From positions 1-64,000 of the forward strand of contig JAJDNS010000035.1 of the NCBI GenBank assembly GCA_022340585.1: 64,000 nucleotides of DNA. Reading direction: 5' to 3'. Position 1 is the stretch's first letter; each line of letters opens with the position of its first letter. Positions 27,152 to 37,316 of this stretch are shown piece after piece. This stretch comes from Acidobacteriota bacterium. Lineage in GTDB: Bacteria > Acidobacteriota > Vicinamibacteria > Fen-336. Position numbers and translations under genes: made by a program. The notes beneath the pieces are model-generated. The model was not told the DNA's origin. It searched no databases and saw only the letters and a list, made by a program, of their open reading frames with translations.

Positions 27152-28077
27152 CACGGTGCGCGGGTCGGCCGGAGAACTGGCGCCCACGCCTCGAGGCCGC
27201 GACGGTCCCCGGCCGTCAGCCGCTCCAGGCGGGTCACTCCAGCGGCCCGGTCGAGCGCGGCCCGACCGTCCTCGTCCTCCTCGAGCCCGAGCAGCGTTGT
27301 CTCGACCGTGGCCCGGATCCCGGGGGAAAGCGTCGTGCGGAAAGACAGCAGCCCTCGGAGCAGGGGGGCGGACTCGTGGAAGATCCGGAGCTCAGAGCGG
27401 ACCCTTTCCGGCAGCCTCGCCCAGTCACCCTCGTTGAAGGCCCCGGCCGCGCCCTTTCCGTGGAGCACCCACACCGCCTGGTTGACCTCGGCCCCGGCGA
27501 GGACGAAGCGCACGTCGTCGGGTCGGGCGTTGAGCGCGTCGGCGGAGACGAGAGAGAGTCCGGCGCGCTCCAGCTCGGACTTCGGTATGGCAAAGGCAGA
27601 CGTGGAGCGCAGGGCCTCGAGGACCAGGACCTGGCCCGCCAGGTCGCCGAGCGTGCGGATGGGGGAGTCCGCTCGCGTGAAGAAGACGCTCCGGTACTCG
27701 CGCTGGCCCCGGCGAAAGACCACCAGCGCGGGCTCCAGGCAGCGGGACCGCTCCTCGAGCACGAGCGTGGGAAACACGGTCTCGATCACGAGGTCCACCT
27801 CGCCGTGGATGAGCCGCTGCGAGAGGTCCTCGAGGTCGCGGGCAATGACGAGGTCACCGACCTCGATCCCCGACGACCGGAGTCGATCCCGGAGCTCACC
27901 GACCAGCTCGCCGTAGACCTCGAGCATCAGGCGGGGCTCGTACGGCTCTTCGGCGATGACGCCGAGGTGCAGCGGGACCGTGCCGTCGGGCGAGGCCGAG
28001 GCCGCCGTCGCCGCCAGCGCCGCCAGGGCCACGAGGGGGGCGAGGGCCCGGAGGGAGTGTCCCAGTAACCTGATCAT
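27151..28077 (-). CDS. PhnD-like periplasmic substrate-binding protein
   Basis: The 308-residue protein has a signal peptide (hydrophobic about 11-27, cleaved near ASA-SPD) and the phosphate/phosphonate-binding (PhnD-type) fold: HLGVIAEEPYEPRLML, DLVIARDLEDLSQRLIHGEVDLVIETVFP and SPIRTLGDLAGQVLVLEA. No ABC permease or ATPase gene accompanies it; instead it overlaps a histidine kinase gene by 1 nt. It probably works as a ligand-sensing partner of that kinase, as PhnD-like domains do when fused to kinases such as TtrS. The ligand is unknown. It is divergent from the SahR-like gene with a 153-bp gap. Confidence 0.82.
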   Translation of the reverse strand: MIRLLGHSLRALAPLVALAALAATAASASPDGTVPLHLGVIAEEPYEPRLMLEVYGELVGELRDRLRSSGIEVGDLVIARDLEDLSQRLIHGEVDLVIETVFPTLVLEERSRCLEPALVVFRRGQREYRSVFFTRADSPIRTLGDLAGQVLVLEALRSTSAFAIPKSELERAGLSLVSADALNARPDDVRFVLAGAEVNQAVWVLHGKGAAGAFNEGDWARLPERVRSELRIFHESAPLLRGLLSFRTTLSPGIRATVETTLLGLEEDEDGRAALDRAAGVTRLERLTAGDRRGLEAWAPVLRPTRAP

Positions 28078-28200
28078 CGGGGCGACATTGTGTCCCCTGG
28101 CCTCGGCGACCGCAACCCATCGCGGTTCGCTCCCGCACGGAGGCGAGCCGGGAGCGGGGGGCGGCGGGTGATTCAGGTGGAGAGGAATGGGCTCCGGATG

Positions 28201-28224
28201 TATAATTGATCCGTTCAACCGGAT
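28201..28224 (+). promoter_or_regulatory. TATAAT -10 element and SahR/ArsR-type palindromic operator
   Basis: A perfect TATAAT (28201-28206) is followed immediately by ATCCG-6 nt-CGGAT (28209-28224), a perfect 5-bp inverted repeat. This would cover the transcription start, only 6 bp before the ATG of the ArsR-methyltransferase gene at 28231. No convincing -35 is visible. In Proteobacteria, SahR (ArsR plus methyltransferase) represses methionine-cycle genes from similar palindromes and is released by S-adenosylhomocysteine; autoregulation of this sahR-ahcY operon is the natural reading. Confidence 0.65.
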
Positions 28225-28230
28225 AAAGGG

Positions 28231-29222
28231 ATGGTATTGACCGGCGACCCGGAGCAGCTGATGCTCCGCATGGACAACCTCGCGGACCCCACGCGGCTGC
28301 GCCTGCTGCGGCTTCTCGAGCGGCGCGAGCTGGGCGTGGCCGAGCTGGTGGAGATCCTCCAGCTGCCGCAGTCCACGGTGAGCCGGCACCTGAAGATCCT
28401 GGCCGACCAGGGCTGGGTCGCCAGCCGGTCGCAGGGCACGATGAATCTCTACCGAATGACCCCGAGCGACCTCGAGCCCTCGGCGCGGGCGCTCTGGAAG
28501 GTCGCCCGGCGGGAAACCGGTGAGTGGGCCACCGCGCGGCAGGACGACCTGCGACTCGACCACCATCTCAGCAACGGGGGCCGCCGCGCCGAGGAGTTCT
28601 TTGCCGGCGCCGCGGCGCACTGGGACAAGCTCCGCCGCGAGCAGTACGGGGACAGGTACGGCGTCATTGGCTTGCTGGCACTCCTGCCGGCGAGTGACGT
28701 GGTGGCCGACCTCGGCTGCGGGACGGGCTCCGCCCTGGCGGACCTCGCCGGCCACGTCAAGCGCGTGATCGGCGTGGACAGCTCGACCGAGATGCTGAAG
28801 GCGGCGCGCCAGCGCACGCGCGAGATGAGCAACGTGGAGCTGTACCGGGCTCCCCTCGAGTCGCTGCCCATCCGGGACGGAGAGTGCGACGCGGCCACCA
28901 TGTTCCTGGCCCTGAGCTACGTCGCCGATCCGACCCGCGCTCTCGCCGAGATGGCCAGGATTCTGCGTCCCGGCGGCAGGGCCGTGGTGGTGGACCTGAT
29001 GAGCCACGACCGCGAGGCCTTCCGCATCGAGATGGGCCAGAGACACCTCGGTTTCGAGCCCGCCGCTCTCGAGTCTCTCGCCGAGGAGGCCGGTCTCGAG
29101 GGCGTGACCACTCGCCCACTCGTGCCCGAACCCGGTGCCCAGGGTCCGGCCCTGGTGATGCTCACCGGCCGCCAGGCGGCCCCGGTCCGAACGATTCACG
29201 CCGAAGCCATTGAGGAGAGGAC

Positions 29223-29226
<4 letters not shown>
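28231..29226 (+). CDS. ArsR-family regulator fused to a SAM-dependent methyltransferase domain, SahR-like
   Basis: The 331-residue protein has an N-terminal ArsR winged helix (residues about 10-90: [33 protein letters not shown]) and a class I methyltransferase domain (about 140-260: [25 protein letters not shown]). This is the architecture of SahR, a sensor of S-adenosylhomocysteine. Its stop overlaps the ahcY start by 4 bp (ATGA), giving strong functional support: the regulator would sense the substrate of the enzyme co-transcribed with it. The methyltransferase domain is then probably a ligand sensor, not an enzyme (inference). Confidence 0.85.
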
Positions 29227-30692
<1,466 letters not shown>

Positions 30693-30823
30693 AGCTCGCT
30701 CGGCTCGCAGGCCTGCACTCACTCACCCGGATCAGCCCCGGGGCGGATGGCGAGGTCCCGGCGGGCGCACGGGTAGAATGACGCCCAGCGGCGGACCGGC
30801 GCACGCCCGGAGAGGAGGGCCAG

Positions 30824-31615
30824 GTGCGAGAGAACATGGTGAGGTCGATCTGGGCCCGGGGCGACGCGGTGGTCAACGGCTGGCTGAGCATCCCGAGCTC
30901 GTTCTCGGCGGAGGTGATGGCCCACCAGGGCTTCGACTCCCTGGTCATCGACATGCAGCACGGCCTGGTCGACTACCAGGCCGCGGTGACCATGCTGCAG
31001 GCCATCTCGACGACTCCGGTGGTTCCCCTGGTCCGGGTGCCGTGGAACGACCCCGCCCACCTGATGAAGGTCCTCGACGCCGGGGCCTACGGGGTGATCT
31101 GCCCCATGATCAACACCCGCGACCAGGCCGAGGCCCTGGTCCGGGCCTGCAGATACGCGCCGCGTGGCGTCCGCAGCTTCGGCCCGACCCGGGCCCATCT
31201 GTATGGCGGCGACGACTACGCGGAGCGCGCCAACGACGAGATCCTCGTCATGCCCATGATCGAGACGGTCGAGGCCCTCGAGAACCTGGACGAGATCCTG
31301 GCGACACCGGGCGTGGACGCGGCGTACGTGGGACCGGCTGATCTGAGCCTCTCCATGGGAAAGGAGCCCCGTGTCGATCACACCGATCCTCAGTTGGTCG
31401 AGGTCCAGAGGACGATCGTCGCCGCGTGCCAACGTCACGGAGTGGTCGCCGCCATCCACGCCGGGACGGCGGAGTACGCCCTGAAGATGATCGAGGACGG
31501 GTACCGCCTGGTGACCGTCGGCAGCGACAGCCACCTCCTCGCCCTCGGGGCGGCGGCGCGAGTGGCCGCCGTCCGCACGGGCTTGCCCGGGGTCAGATCT
31601 CAGGTTGGTGATTGA
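30824..31615 (+). CDS. HpcH/HpaI-family class II aldolase
   Basis: The 263-residue protein carries the family signatures LVIDMQHGLVDYQAAV (catalytic/metal His), PLVRVPWNDP (substrate Arg), VICPMINTRDQAE, and PMIETVEALENLDEIL with YVGPADLSLSMG (metal Glu and Asp). Relatives such as HpaI, GarL and YfaU cleave 4-hydroxy-2-oxo acids to pyruvate plus an aldehyde in a metal-dependent reaction. The GTG at 30824 is preceded by GGAGAGGAGGGCCAG. A 131-bp gap separates it from ahcY, with no terminator seen; no pathway neighbours identify its substrate. Confidence 0.88.
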   Translation: MRENMVRSIWARGDAVVNGWLSIPSSFSAEVMAHQGFDSLVIDMQHGLVDYQAAVTMLQAISTTPVVPLVRVPWNDPAHLMKVLDAGAYGVICPMINTRDQAEALVRACRYAPRGVRSFGPTRAHLYGGDDYAERANDEILVMPMIETVEALENLDEILATPGVDAAYVGPADLSLSMGKEPRVDHTDPQLVEVQRTIVAACQRHGVVAAIHAGTAEYALKMIEDGYRLVTVGSDSHLLALGAAARVAAVRTGLPGVRSQVGD

Positions 31616-31663
31616 GGGCAACACCCCACGCGGGCGCGCGTCTCCCTTCGGGCTGCGGCCTGG

Positions 31664-32539
31664 CTACTCGGCGGCCAGCCGCCGCGCGAAGTCCTTCCAG
31701 GCGCCGAGCGATCGCGCCAGGACCGCCCGGTGGTCACCACCGATGCCGTAGCCCTGCAGCCCGATGGGGCCCCGGTAGCCCAGCTTCCGCAGCCTGCTCA
31801 CGAAGCCGAAGACGTCGTAGCTGCCGGCATCGAGCGGCTGGATGAGCCGGTCCCAGCCCAGGTCGCCCTCGGGCGTGTCCGCGCCACTGACGGTGACCCG
31901 CATCAGGTGCGGCAGGGCGAGGGCCGCGGTCCTCTCGAAGTCACGGCCGCCCTCGACCTTGAGCCAGTGGCACAGGTTCCACGTCACCCCGACGTTCTCC
32001 CGGCCCCCCGCCTTCGCGATGCGCACGTTGTCGGCGACGCGCTCGGCGTAGAAGCCCGTGTGCGGATACAGGGCGACCTGCAGACCCGCCGCTGCCGCGA
32101 GATCGGCCACCGCTCGCACGGTGGCGACCGCGGCGCGGTCACCGGCGGACGACCCGGGTTCGTGGCGAGCGCTCCGTAGCGCCGCCCACACCACCGTCTC
32201 CTGCCGGCCCCGGAGCATCTCGATCGTCCGGGCCACGTCCGGCGGACAGGTTCCGTCGTCGACGAACACGTCGAGGTAGACCGCGTACAGCGTCAGCCCG
32301 TGCTCGTCGACGGCGGCGAGGACCTCGGGGAGCTGGTCGACGGACCGGTCGAAGAAGCTCAGCGCGCTGAAGTCGACGCCGGTGTAGCCGACGTCCGCGA
32401 GCATGGAGATCTTGGCCGCCGAGAAGCCGCTGGGCGTCCCGGTGTCCATGGCGAAGAAGGGGTTGTCGAGCTCCTCGGCGTGACCGGCGCCGAGGCAGAG
32501 GACCAACCCCAGTCCGGCTCCCAGAGCGTGGCGTCGCAT
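31664..32539 (-). CDS. Secreted sugar phosphate isomerase/epimerase-like (xylose-isomerase TIM-barrel) protein
   Basis: The 291-residue protein has a signal peptide (1-21, LVLCLGAGHA) and an AP-endonuclease-2/xylose-isomerase-like barrel: MLADVGYTGVDFSA, ALYPHTGFYAERVADNVRIA, VGVTWNLCHWLKVEG and GPIGLQGYGIGGD. The His and Glu/Gln positions of the usual metal site are only partly recognisable, and the last one reads GLQGYG where an E is frequent. Exported members are common in Planctomycetes and Acidobacteriota genomes rich in sulfatases and MocA-type oxidoreductases. A role in sugar processing is likely; the substrate is unknown. Confidence 0.78.
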   Translation of the reverse strand: MRRHALGAGLGLVLCLGAGHAEELDNPFFAMDTGTPSGFSAAKISMLADVGYTGVDFSALSFFDRSVDQLPEVLAAVDEHGLTLYAVYLDVFVDDGTCPPDVARTIEMLRGRQETVVWAALRSARHEPGSSAGDRAAVATVRAVADLAAAAGLQVALYPHTGFYAERVADNVRIAKAGGRENVGVTWNLCHWLKVEGGRDFERTAALALPHLMRVTVSGADTPEGDLGWDRLIQPLDAGSYDVFGFVSRLRKLGYRGPIGLQGYGIGGDHRAVLARSLGAWKDFARRLAAE

Positions 32540-32554
32540 GGTCGTCTCCTCAGC

Positions 32555-34684
32555 TCACTCGGCGCCGGTCGCAATGAAGAGGTCCGACTGCCGGCGAATG
32601 ACGTTGAAGGCCCACGCGCTGGCGTCGGGCGTCACGAAGGCCCGATACAACGAGAATATGCCGGTGGGATCCGGAGGAGTCAGCGGGGTGATCACCTCGC
32701 CGCTCCCGGTCCCCGGATCCAGCCGATGGAGGTTGACGGTCCTCCCCAATCCGGGACGGTCGCGGAAGAAGACCCGGCCCTGCCGGTCCCAGCCGATCGC
32801 CGTCCAGCTCGCCCCCGCACCCGGAATGCGTCGCGGGCTGCCCCCGGCCACCGGGTAGAGGCAGGGATTCCGGTCGGGAGGGGGGCAGCCCGCGACGAAG
32901 ACAGTGCCGTCGGGTGAGAAGGTATTGCGGGTGAGGTATCGGCCCTCGGGGAGCGGAAGCCGGCGAGGCTGTCTGCCCTGCATGTCGACGAGCCACGTGC
33001 TCCGTCGGTCGTTGCCGTCGCGGCCCGTCACGAACAACGTCTCCCCGTCGGAAAGCCAGCCCGCGGCATCGTGGGTGACCATGCCACCCGGCCCTCGAAT
33101 CTGTCGGGGCTCGCCCGCGCCGGTGGGCAACAGGAGGACTCGATCCGGTGAAGTCACGGGGATGACGGCGGCCCACCGCCCGTCGGGAGACAGATCGAAG
33201 GCCCGTCCGTCACCGAGACGCACCGGACGAGAGCCGTCGGTGCGCCTCGTGAAGGTCGTGTAGTCGGGGCCGCCCCCCTCTCCTCCCTCGTAGAAGAGGA
33301 CGGTGTCGCCATCGGGAGACAGCGCCGCCACCGCCGACACGTCGAGCCAGGAAAGATCGACGACGTCGGGTTCCCCCGCACGCTGGAAGGAGATCTCCGC
33401 CCGCAGGGTGGAGCGCGAGATCAGCAGCCGTCCGTCCGGTGCCACATCGTGCAGCACCAGCCGGCCGATCGACTCGAGCAGCATCCGCTCGCGACCGTCG
33501 AGACCCAGGGCGCGCAGGGAGTTCTTCACCCCCAAACCGGCCGCCGTGAACCACACCTCGTCGCCCCGCGGCGACCAGGCGAGGCCCTCGAGGCTCCCGA
33601 AGGTCGCCGACCTCGCGAGGACGCTGCCCTCTCTGTCCACGATCATCGCGAAGCCGCGGTCGTCGGCCAGGGTGGGATGCTGGGAGAACGCCAGGTGCTC
33701 TCCATCGGGAGAGAGCCTGAGGGCGCCCACGCTCGGGACCCGGAGGAGCGAGTGCCCGATCGGGTACTCCAGCTGGTAGCCTTCCTTCAGCTCCCGGGCC
33801 AGAGCGAACGCGGACCCCCTGGCTGTCCAGTCGGCGGCCCGAACGCCCCTGGCGACCATCCTGGGCGGGCCTCCGGCGAGCGGCGCCCGGGACAGCATGC
33901 CGTCGCGAACGAAGGCCACCTCTCCGGAGGTCGAAACGCCCGCCATCCCGAAGGCCTCCATCCCCAGGGAGCGAGCGTCCCCGGAGTCCGCTCGAGTTTC
34001 GTAGAGGGAGAGGGGCCCTCCGTCCCAGGACGCGATGTAGACGATCCGCCCGCCGGGGCCGAAGCGAGCCCCGGTCAGGAAGCCCCGCCGGAAGGTCACC
34101 CGCTGGAACTGCGTCGCGACCGAGGAGCCGGGCTGGCGAAGGACCGAGAGGCCGACGATGGCGAGGCCAACGAGGCCCAGCAGCGGCACCACCCAGCGCC
34201 ACCGCGGGCCGGACGCCGGTGTCGTTCGTGTCTCTGGTCCGGGCTGCTCCCGGGCTTCCCCCCCGGCCGGGCTCGACGGGAGCTTCCGCCCGGGACCACC
34301 GTCGCTCGTCTCGGACGGCCCGACCCACCGATACCCTCGCCGGGGGAGCGTCTCGACGAAGCGGGGCGCCTGGGCCGAGTCGTCCAGGGCCAGCCGGATC
34401 TGCCGAATGCAGAAGCTCAGCGACTGCTCGAAGTCCACGGGGGTTCCCGTGGGCCAGAGCACGTCGCGCATCTCCTGGCGCGTCACGACCTCGCCGGGAC
34501 GAGCCGTCAGCAGGGCCAGGAGGCTGAAGGGCTGCGGCTGAAGGTGGACGACCACGCCGCCCTTCCGCAGCTCTCCGGCGCCGAGGTCCATCTCGAAGAC
34601 ACCGAACCGCCGGACCGGCCCGGCGCCGGTCCCGCTCTCGGCGCCCCGGCGCTCCCCGTTCTGTGCCGGCCTCGGCTCGGTCAT
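32555..34684 (-). CDS. Winged-helix (OmpR-type) DNA-binding domain plus TolB-like propeller membrane protein
   Basis: The 709-residue protein has an N-terminal Trans_reg_C winged helix (residues about 25-115: LQPQPFSLLALLTARPGEVVTR, FVETLPRRGYRWVG), one TM helix (about 168-187, WVVPLLGLVGLAIVGLSVL) and a periplasmic beta-propeller with repeated SPDG(E/R) blades (LRLSPDGEHLAFSQ, FDLSPDGRWAAV, NTFSPDGTVFVAG). This ToxR-like layout is expanded in Acidobacteriota, where targets are unknown. ATG 34684 is favoured because the winged helix follows normally; ATG 34741 is the alternative. It lies 15 bp upstream of the TIM-barrel gene in the same direction. Confidence 0.88.
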   Translation of the reverse strand: MTEPRPAQNGERRGAESGTGAGPVRRFGVFEMDLGAGELRKGGVVVHLQPQPFSLLALLTARPGEVVTRQEMRDVLWPTGTPVDFEQSLSFCIRQIRLALDDSAQAPRFVETLPRRGYRWVGPSETSDGGPGRKLPSSPAGGEAREQPGPETRTTPASGPRWRWVVPLLGLVGLAIVGLSVLRQPGSSVATQFQRVTFRRGFLTGARFGPGGRIVYIASWDGGPLSLYETRADSGDARSLGMEAFGMAGVSTSGEVAFVRDGMLSRAPLAGGPPRMVARGVRAADWTARGSAFALARELKEGYQLEYPIGHSLLRVPSVGALRLSPDGEHLAFSQHPTLADDRGFAMIVDREGSVLARSATFGSLEGLAWSPRGDEVWFTAAGLGVKNSLRALGLDGRERMLLESIGRLVLHDVAPDGRLLISRSTLRAEISFQRAGEPDVVDLSWLDVSAVAALSPDGDTVLFYEGGEGGGPDYTTFTRRTDGSRPVRLGDGRAFDLSPDGRWAAVIPVTSPDRVLLLPTGAGEPRQIRGPGGMVTHDAAGWLSDGETLFVTGRDGNDRRSTWLVDMQGRQPRRLPLPEGRYLTRNTFSPDGTVFVAGCPPPDRNPCLYPVAGGSPRRIPGAGASWTAIGWDRQGRVFFRDRPGLGRTVNLHRLDPGTGSGEVITPLTPPDPTGIFSLYRAFVTPDASAWAFNVIRRQSDLFIATGAE

Positions 34685-34831
34685 CCCAATCCGGTGCGAA
34701 CACCCTCGGCGGCCAGACCCACCACCGACGGGCCTATTCACGCAGCATACCCCCGGCCCGCTCTCGTTCGCACGCCGGGCGACGTGTCGGAGACGAGCTT
34801 CAACGGCGGCGTCCGGCTCCCGACCGACCGC

Positions 34832-36199
34832 CTACGCCAGGTTCTCTCCGTACTGCCAGCCGTCTCGGGCAGGCTCCTTGATGATGGGGTCCAGCTCCGG
34901 CTGCCCCTTGACCGTCATGGCCTCCGCATCCCATTCGATGGCGCGGCCGGTGCGTTGGGCCAGAGCGCCCAGGAGCACCATCTCGGTGAGGGGCACGGCG
35001 TAGTCGAAGTTGGAGCCCGGAGCGGGGCCGTCTCCCTTGATGGCGCTGATCCACTCCTCGATGGGACCATCCCCAACCGGGGGCAGGCGGTCGATCTTGC
35101 GCAGCTCGCCCTTGATCTCCATGAAGCGGTCGGCCGGGGTGATCATGGGACTCTCGGGCCGCATCCCGGCGTGGAAGAGGGTCTCCCTGGTGCCCTCCAT
35201 GTACATCCCACCCTCGGCGGGAAGAGGCTTGCCCGCCTCCCAACGCCGGGGCTTCGGCACGTCGAACTTCTTCTCGTACCACTTCAGGGTGACGGGCGGC
35301 TTCCTCCCGCGCGCCGGGAACTGGTAGACGACGACGGAGTTCATGGAGATGAATCCGTCGCCGGGGGGTGTCTCGCAGTAGGCCTCGACCTTCGTGGGCG
35401 ACCCGAGATCCAGGGCCCAGAAGGGAGCGTCGAAGGTGTGGCAGCCGATGTCCCCGAGCGAGCCGCAGCCGTAGGCCCACCAGCCCCGCCACCGCACCGG
35501 CACGTAGGCCTGGCTGTACTGGCGACGGTCGACCGGACCCTGCCACAGGTCCCAATCCAGGGAGGCCGGCGGGGTCGCCGTGTCCGGCGGGAACCTCTCG
35601 GGCGGGATGAACCACGGGTCGTTGGGCCGATCGGTCCAGGTGATGACCTCCGAGACGTCTCCCACGATCCCGGCATCCACCCATTCCTTGATCCGGCGCA
35701 TCCCCTCGAAGGTGTGGCCCTGGTTTCCCATCTGGGTGATGACGTTGTAGTGGCGCGCGGCCTTGCGGAGGGTGCGCAGCTGCCAGATGTTGTGGGCGAG
35801 GGGCTTCTGCACGAACACGTGCTTGCCGAGCTCCATGGCTGCCATGGCCACGGCAAAGTGGGTGTGGTCGGGCGTCGAGATGGCGACGGCGTCGATCTCC
35901 TTCCCCATCTTGTCCAGCATCACCCGGAAGTCCTTGAACCGGGGCACCTTCGGGTGGGCGTCATACGCCTCGGCGGCCCGGGCGTCGTCCACGTCACAGA
36001 TCGCCACGAAGTTCTCGGTGGCCGCCTGCTCCACGGCGTACCCACCCATCCCCCCGGCGCCCACGACGGCGATGTTGATCCTCCCATTGGGCGATCCCCC
36101 GGACGAGGCGATCGAGACCCGGGGCAGCGTGAGCGCCCCGGCGGCGAGTGCGGACGACTTGATAAATGCCCGTCGGGGCGTCTGGTGCTCTCTTCTCAT
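34832..36199 (-). CDS. Tat-exported Gfo/Idh/MocA-family oxidoreductase
   Basis: The 455-residue protein starts with a twin-arginine leader (PRRAFIKSSALAAGALTLP, residues about 8-26). A Rossmann domain follows (INIAVVGAGGMGGYAVEQA, then AISTPDHTHFAVAMAAMELGKHVFVQKPLAHN with the conserved EKP-like motif as VQKP), then the Gfo/Idh/MocA C-terminal domain (GSLGDIGCHTFDAPFWAL). Exported members of this group carry tightly bound NAD(P) and act on sugars or sugar derivatives. ATG 36199 with GGAGGTCACTCGCC upstream is chosen over the ATG at 36259. It sits close to a sulfatase and a sugar isomerase-like gene. Confidence 0.88.
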   Translation of the reverse strand: MRREHQTPRRAFIKSSALAAGALTLPRVSIASSGGSPNGRINIAVVGAGGMGGYAVEQAATENFVAICDVDDARAAEAYDAHPKVPRFKDFRVMLDKMGKEIDAVAISTPDHTHFAVAMAAMELGKHVFVQKPLAHNIWQLRTLRKAARHYNVITQMGNQGHTFEGMRRIKEWVDAGIVGDVSEVITWTDRPNDPWFIPPERFPPDTATPPASLDWDLWQGPVDRRQYSQAYVPVRWRGWWAYGCGSLGDIGCHTFDAPFWALDLGSPTKVEAYCETPPGDGFISMNSVVVYQFPARGRKPPVTLKWYEKKFDVPKPRRWEAGKPLPAEGGMYMEGTRETLFHAGMRPESPMITPADRFMEIKGELRKIDRLPPVGDGPIEEWISAIKGDGPAPGSNFDYAVPLTEMVLLGALAQRTGRAIEWDAEAMTVKGQPELDPIIKEPARDGWQYGENLA

Positions 36200-36302
36200 T
36201 GGCGAGTGACCTCCATGGATCGTCGCTGCATTCTCATCCTTCCCCCATTCCGGACTCAATAGTACCCGCTGGGTGCCGACACCGCCTCCCGAAGGCTCGC
36301 GC

Positions 36303-37142
36303 TCACTCCATCAACGCGTCGAGGCGCCGGAGCGCGGCCAGGGCACCATCGGCGAGGCTCAGCGTTCCGGGGGGGCCCTGGGGCTCCCGGGGATTGATGC
36401 GCACCAACGGGGCGCCGAGCAGCCGCGCGGCGTTCTCGCACTGGTACCGGACGGTGGGCACGGCGCGGCCCGCCCCCAGCTCCACCACCACCGCGGGGCC
36501 GCCGGAGATCTCGCGAAGCCAGCCCTCGAGGGCGCGCATCTGCTTCCCGGTCCTTTGGGGATGCCACCCGCCATCCCCGAACATGAGGATGTTGGGCCGG
36601 GCCACGGCGCCGCATTCGGGGCAGGCTGGGAGCGGCGGCTGCGCCTGGAACGTCGTCTCGTCGACGGTCACCGAATCGTCGTTCTCCCAGATCGAGGACG
36701 AGCAGGGGGCGCTGCACTGCAGGTGGTGGATCGACCCGTGGCACTCGGCGATGCGGTCGGCGGCGAAGCCGGCCTTTCGGAACTGCCCGTCCACGTTGGA
36801 GGTGAAGACAAACACCCCGTGAGGCTTCCTGGCCGCCCAGTCGGCCAGCAGGCGAAAGCCCTCGTGGGGCTCGGTCGCCCGGTACAGGCCGAGGCGGTGG
36901 CCGTAGAACCCCCAGGCCAGAGCGGGGTCGGCGTGGAACCAGCCGGGGCTGGCCATGTCCACGAACGACAGCCCCCTCTCGGCGAAGGGTGGGTACGCCT
37001 TCCAGAAGCCCTCGTTGCCCCGGAAGTCGGGAAGGCCGGAGTCCACGCCCATGCCGGCGCCGGCCCCGACGAAGACCGCCTCGGCGGCACGGATGGCCGC
37101 AGCCGCCGGCTCCAGATCGGCTCCCGACGCGTTGGCGCCCAT
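36303..37142 (-). CDS. SIR2-family NAD-dependent protein deacylase
   Basis: The 279-residue sirtuin has the NAD motif FVGAGAGMGVDSGLPDFRG (residues about 24-42), FTSNVDGQFRKAG (the TQNID-like motif, here TSNVD), and the catalytic His in ECHGSIHHLQC. Four cysteines for a structural zinc are present (HLQCSAPC, then CPEC about 45 residues later). Sirtuins remove acyl groups from lysines, consuming NAD+. The ATG at 37142 has only a weak ribosome binding site; a 25-codon ORF with a strong one ends 7 bp upstream, suggesting translational coupling. Confidence 0.88.
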   Translation of the reverse strand: MGANASGADLEPAAAAIRAAEAVFVGAGAGMGVDSGLPDFRGNEGFWKAYPPFAERGLSFVDMASPGWFHADPALAWGFYGHRLGLYRATEPHEGFRLLADWAARKPHGVFVFTSNVDGQFRKAGFAADRIAECHGSIHHLQCSAPCSSSIWENDDSVTVDETTFQAQPPLPACPECGAVARPNILMFGDGGWHPQRTGKQMRALEGWLREISGGPAVVVELGAGRAVPTVRYQCENAARLLGAPLVRINPREPQGPPGTLSLADGALAALRRLDALME

Positions 37143-37149
37143 CCGGGCC

Positions 37150-37227
37150 CTACCCTTCGACCCGCTTCGCGGTCAGGTGATGCGAGACGGCCAGCGGCGT
37201 CAGCAGCAGAACCTCGAGACCTCCCAT
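37150..37227 (-). CDS. Possible 25-residue leader or small membrane peptide upstream of the sirtuin gene
   Basis: The ORF MGGLEVLLLTPLAVSHHLTA plus KRVEG starts at 37227 with GAGGAGG placed 6-7 nt upstream, one of the best ribosome binding sites in this stretch, and its TAG lies 7 bp before the sirtuin ATG. The first 15 residues are hydrophobic. It could be a translated small protein, a leader peptide coupled to the sirtuin gene, or chance. No homology is claimed. The rest of the 174-bp gap (37143-37316) shows nothing else. Confidence 0.35.
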   Translation of the reverse strand: MGGLEVLLLTPLAVSHHLTAKRVEG

Positions 37228-37316
37228 CGCTCGCCTCCTCGACGGCCGAGATTGTGACACGACGCTTCCGACGGGAGCGGGGCGGTCGCATACCATGGGG
37301 CCGGAGGCCCTGCGCC

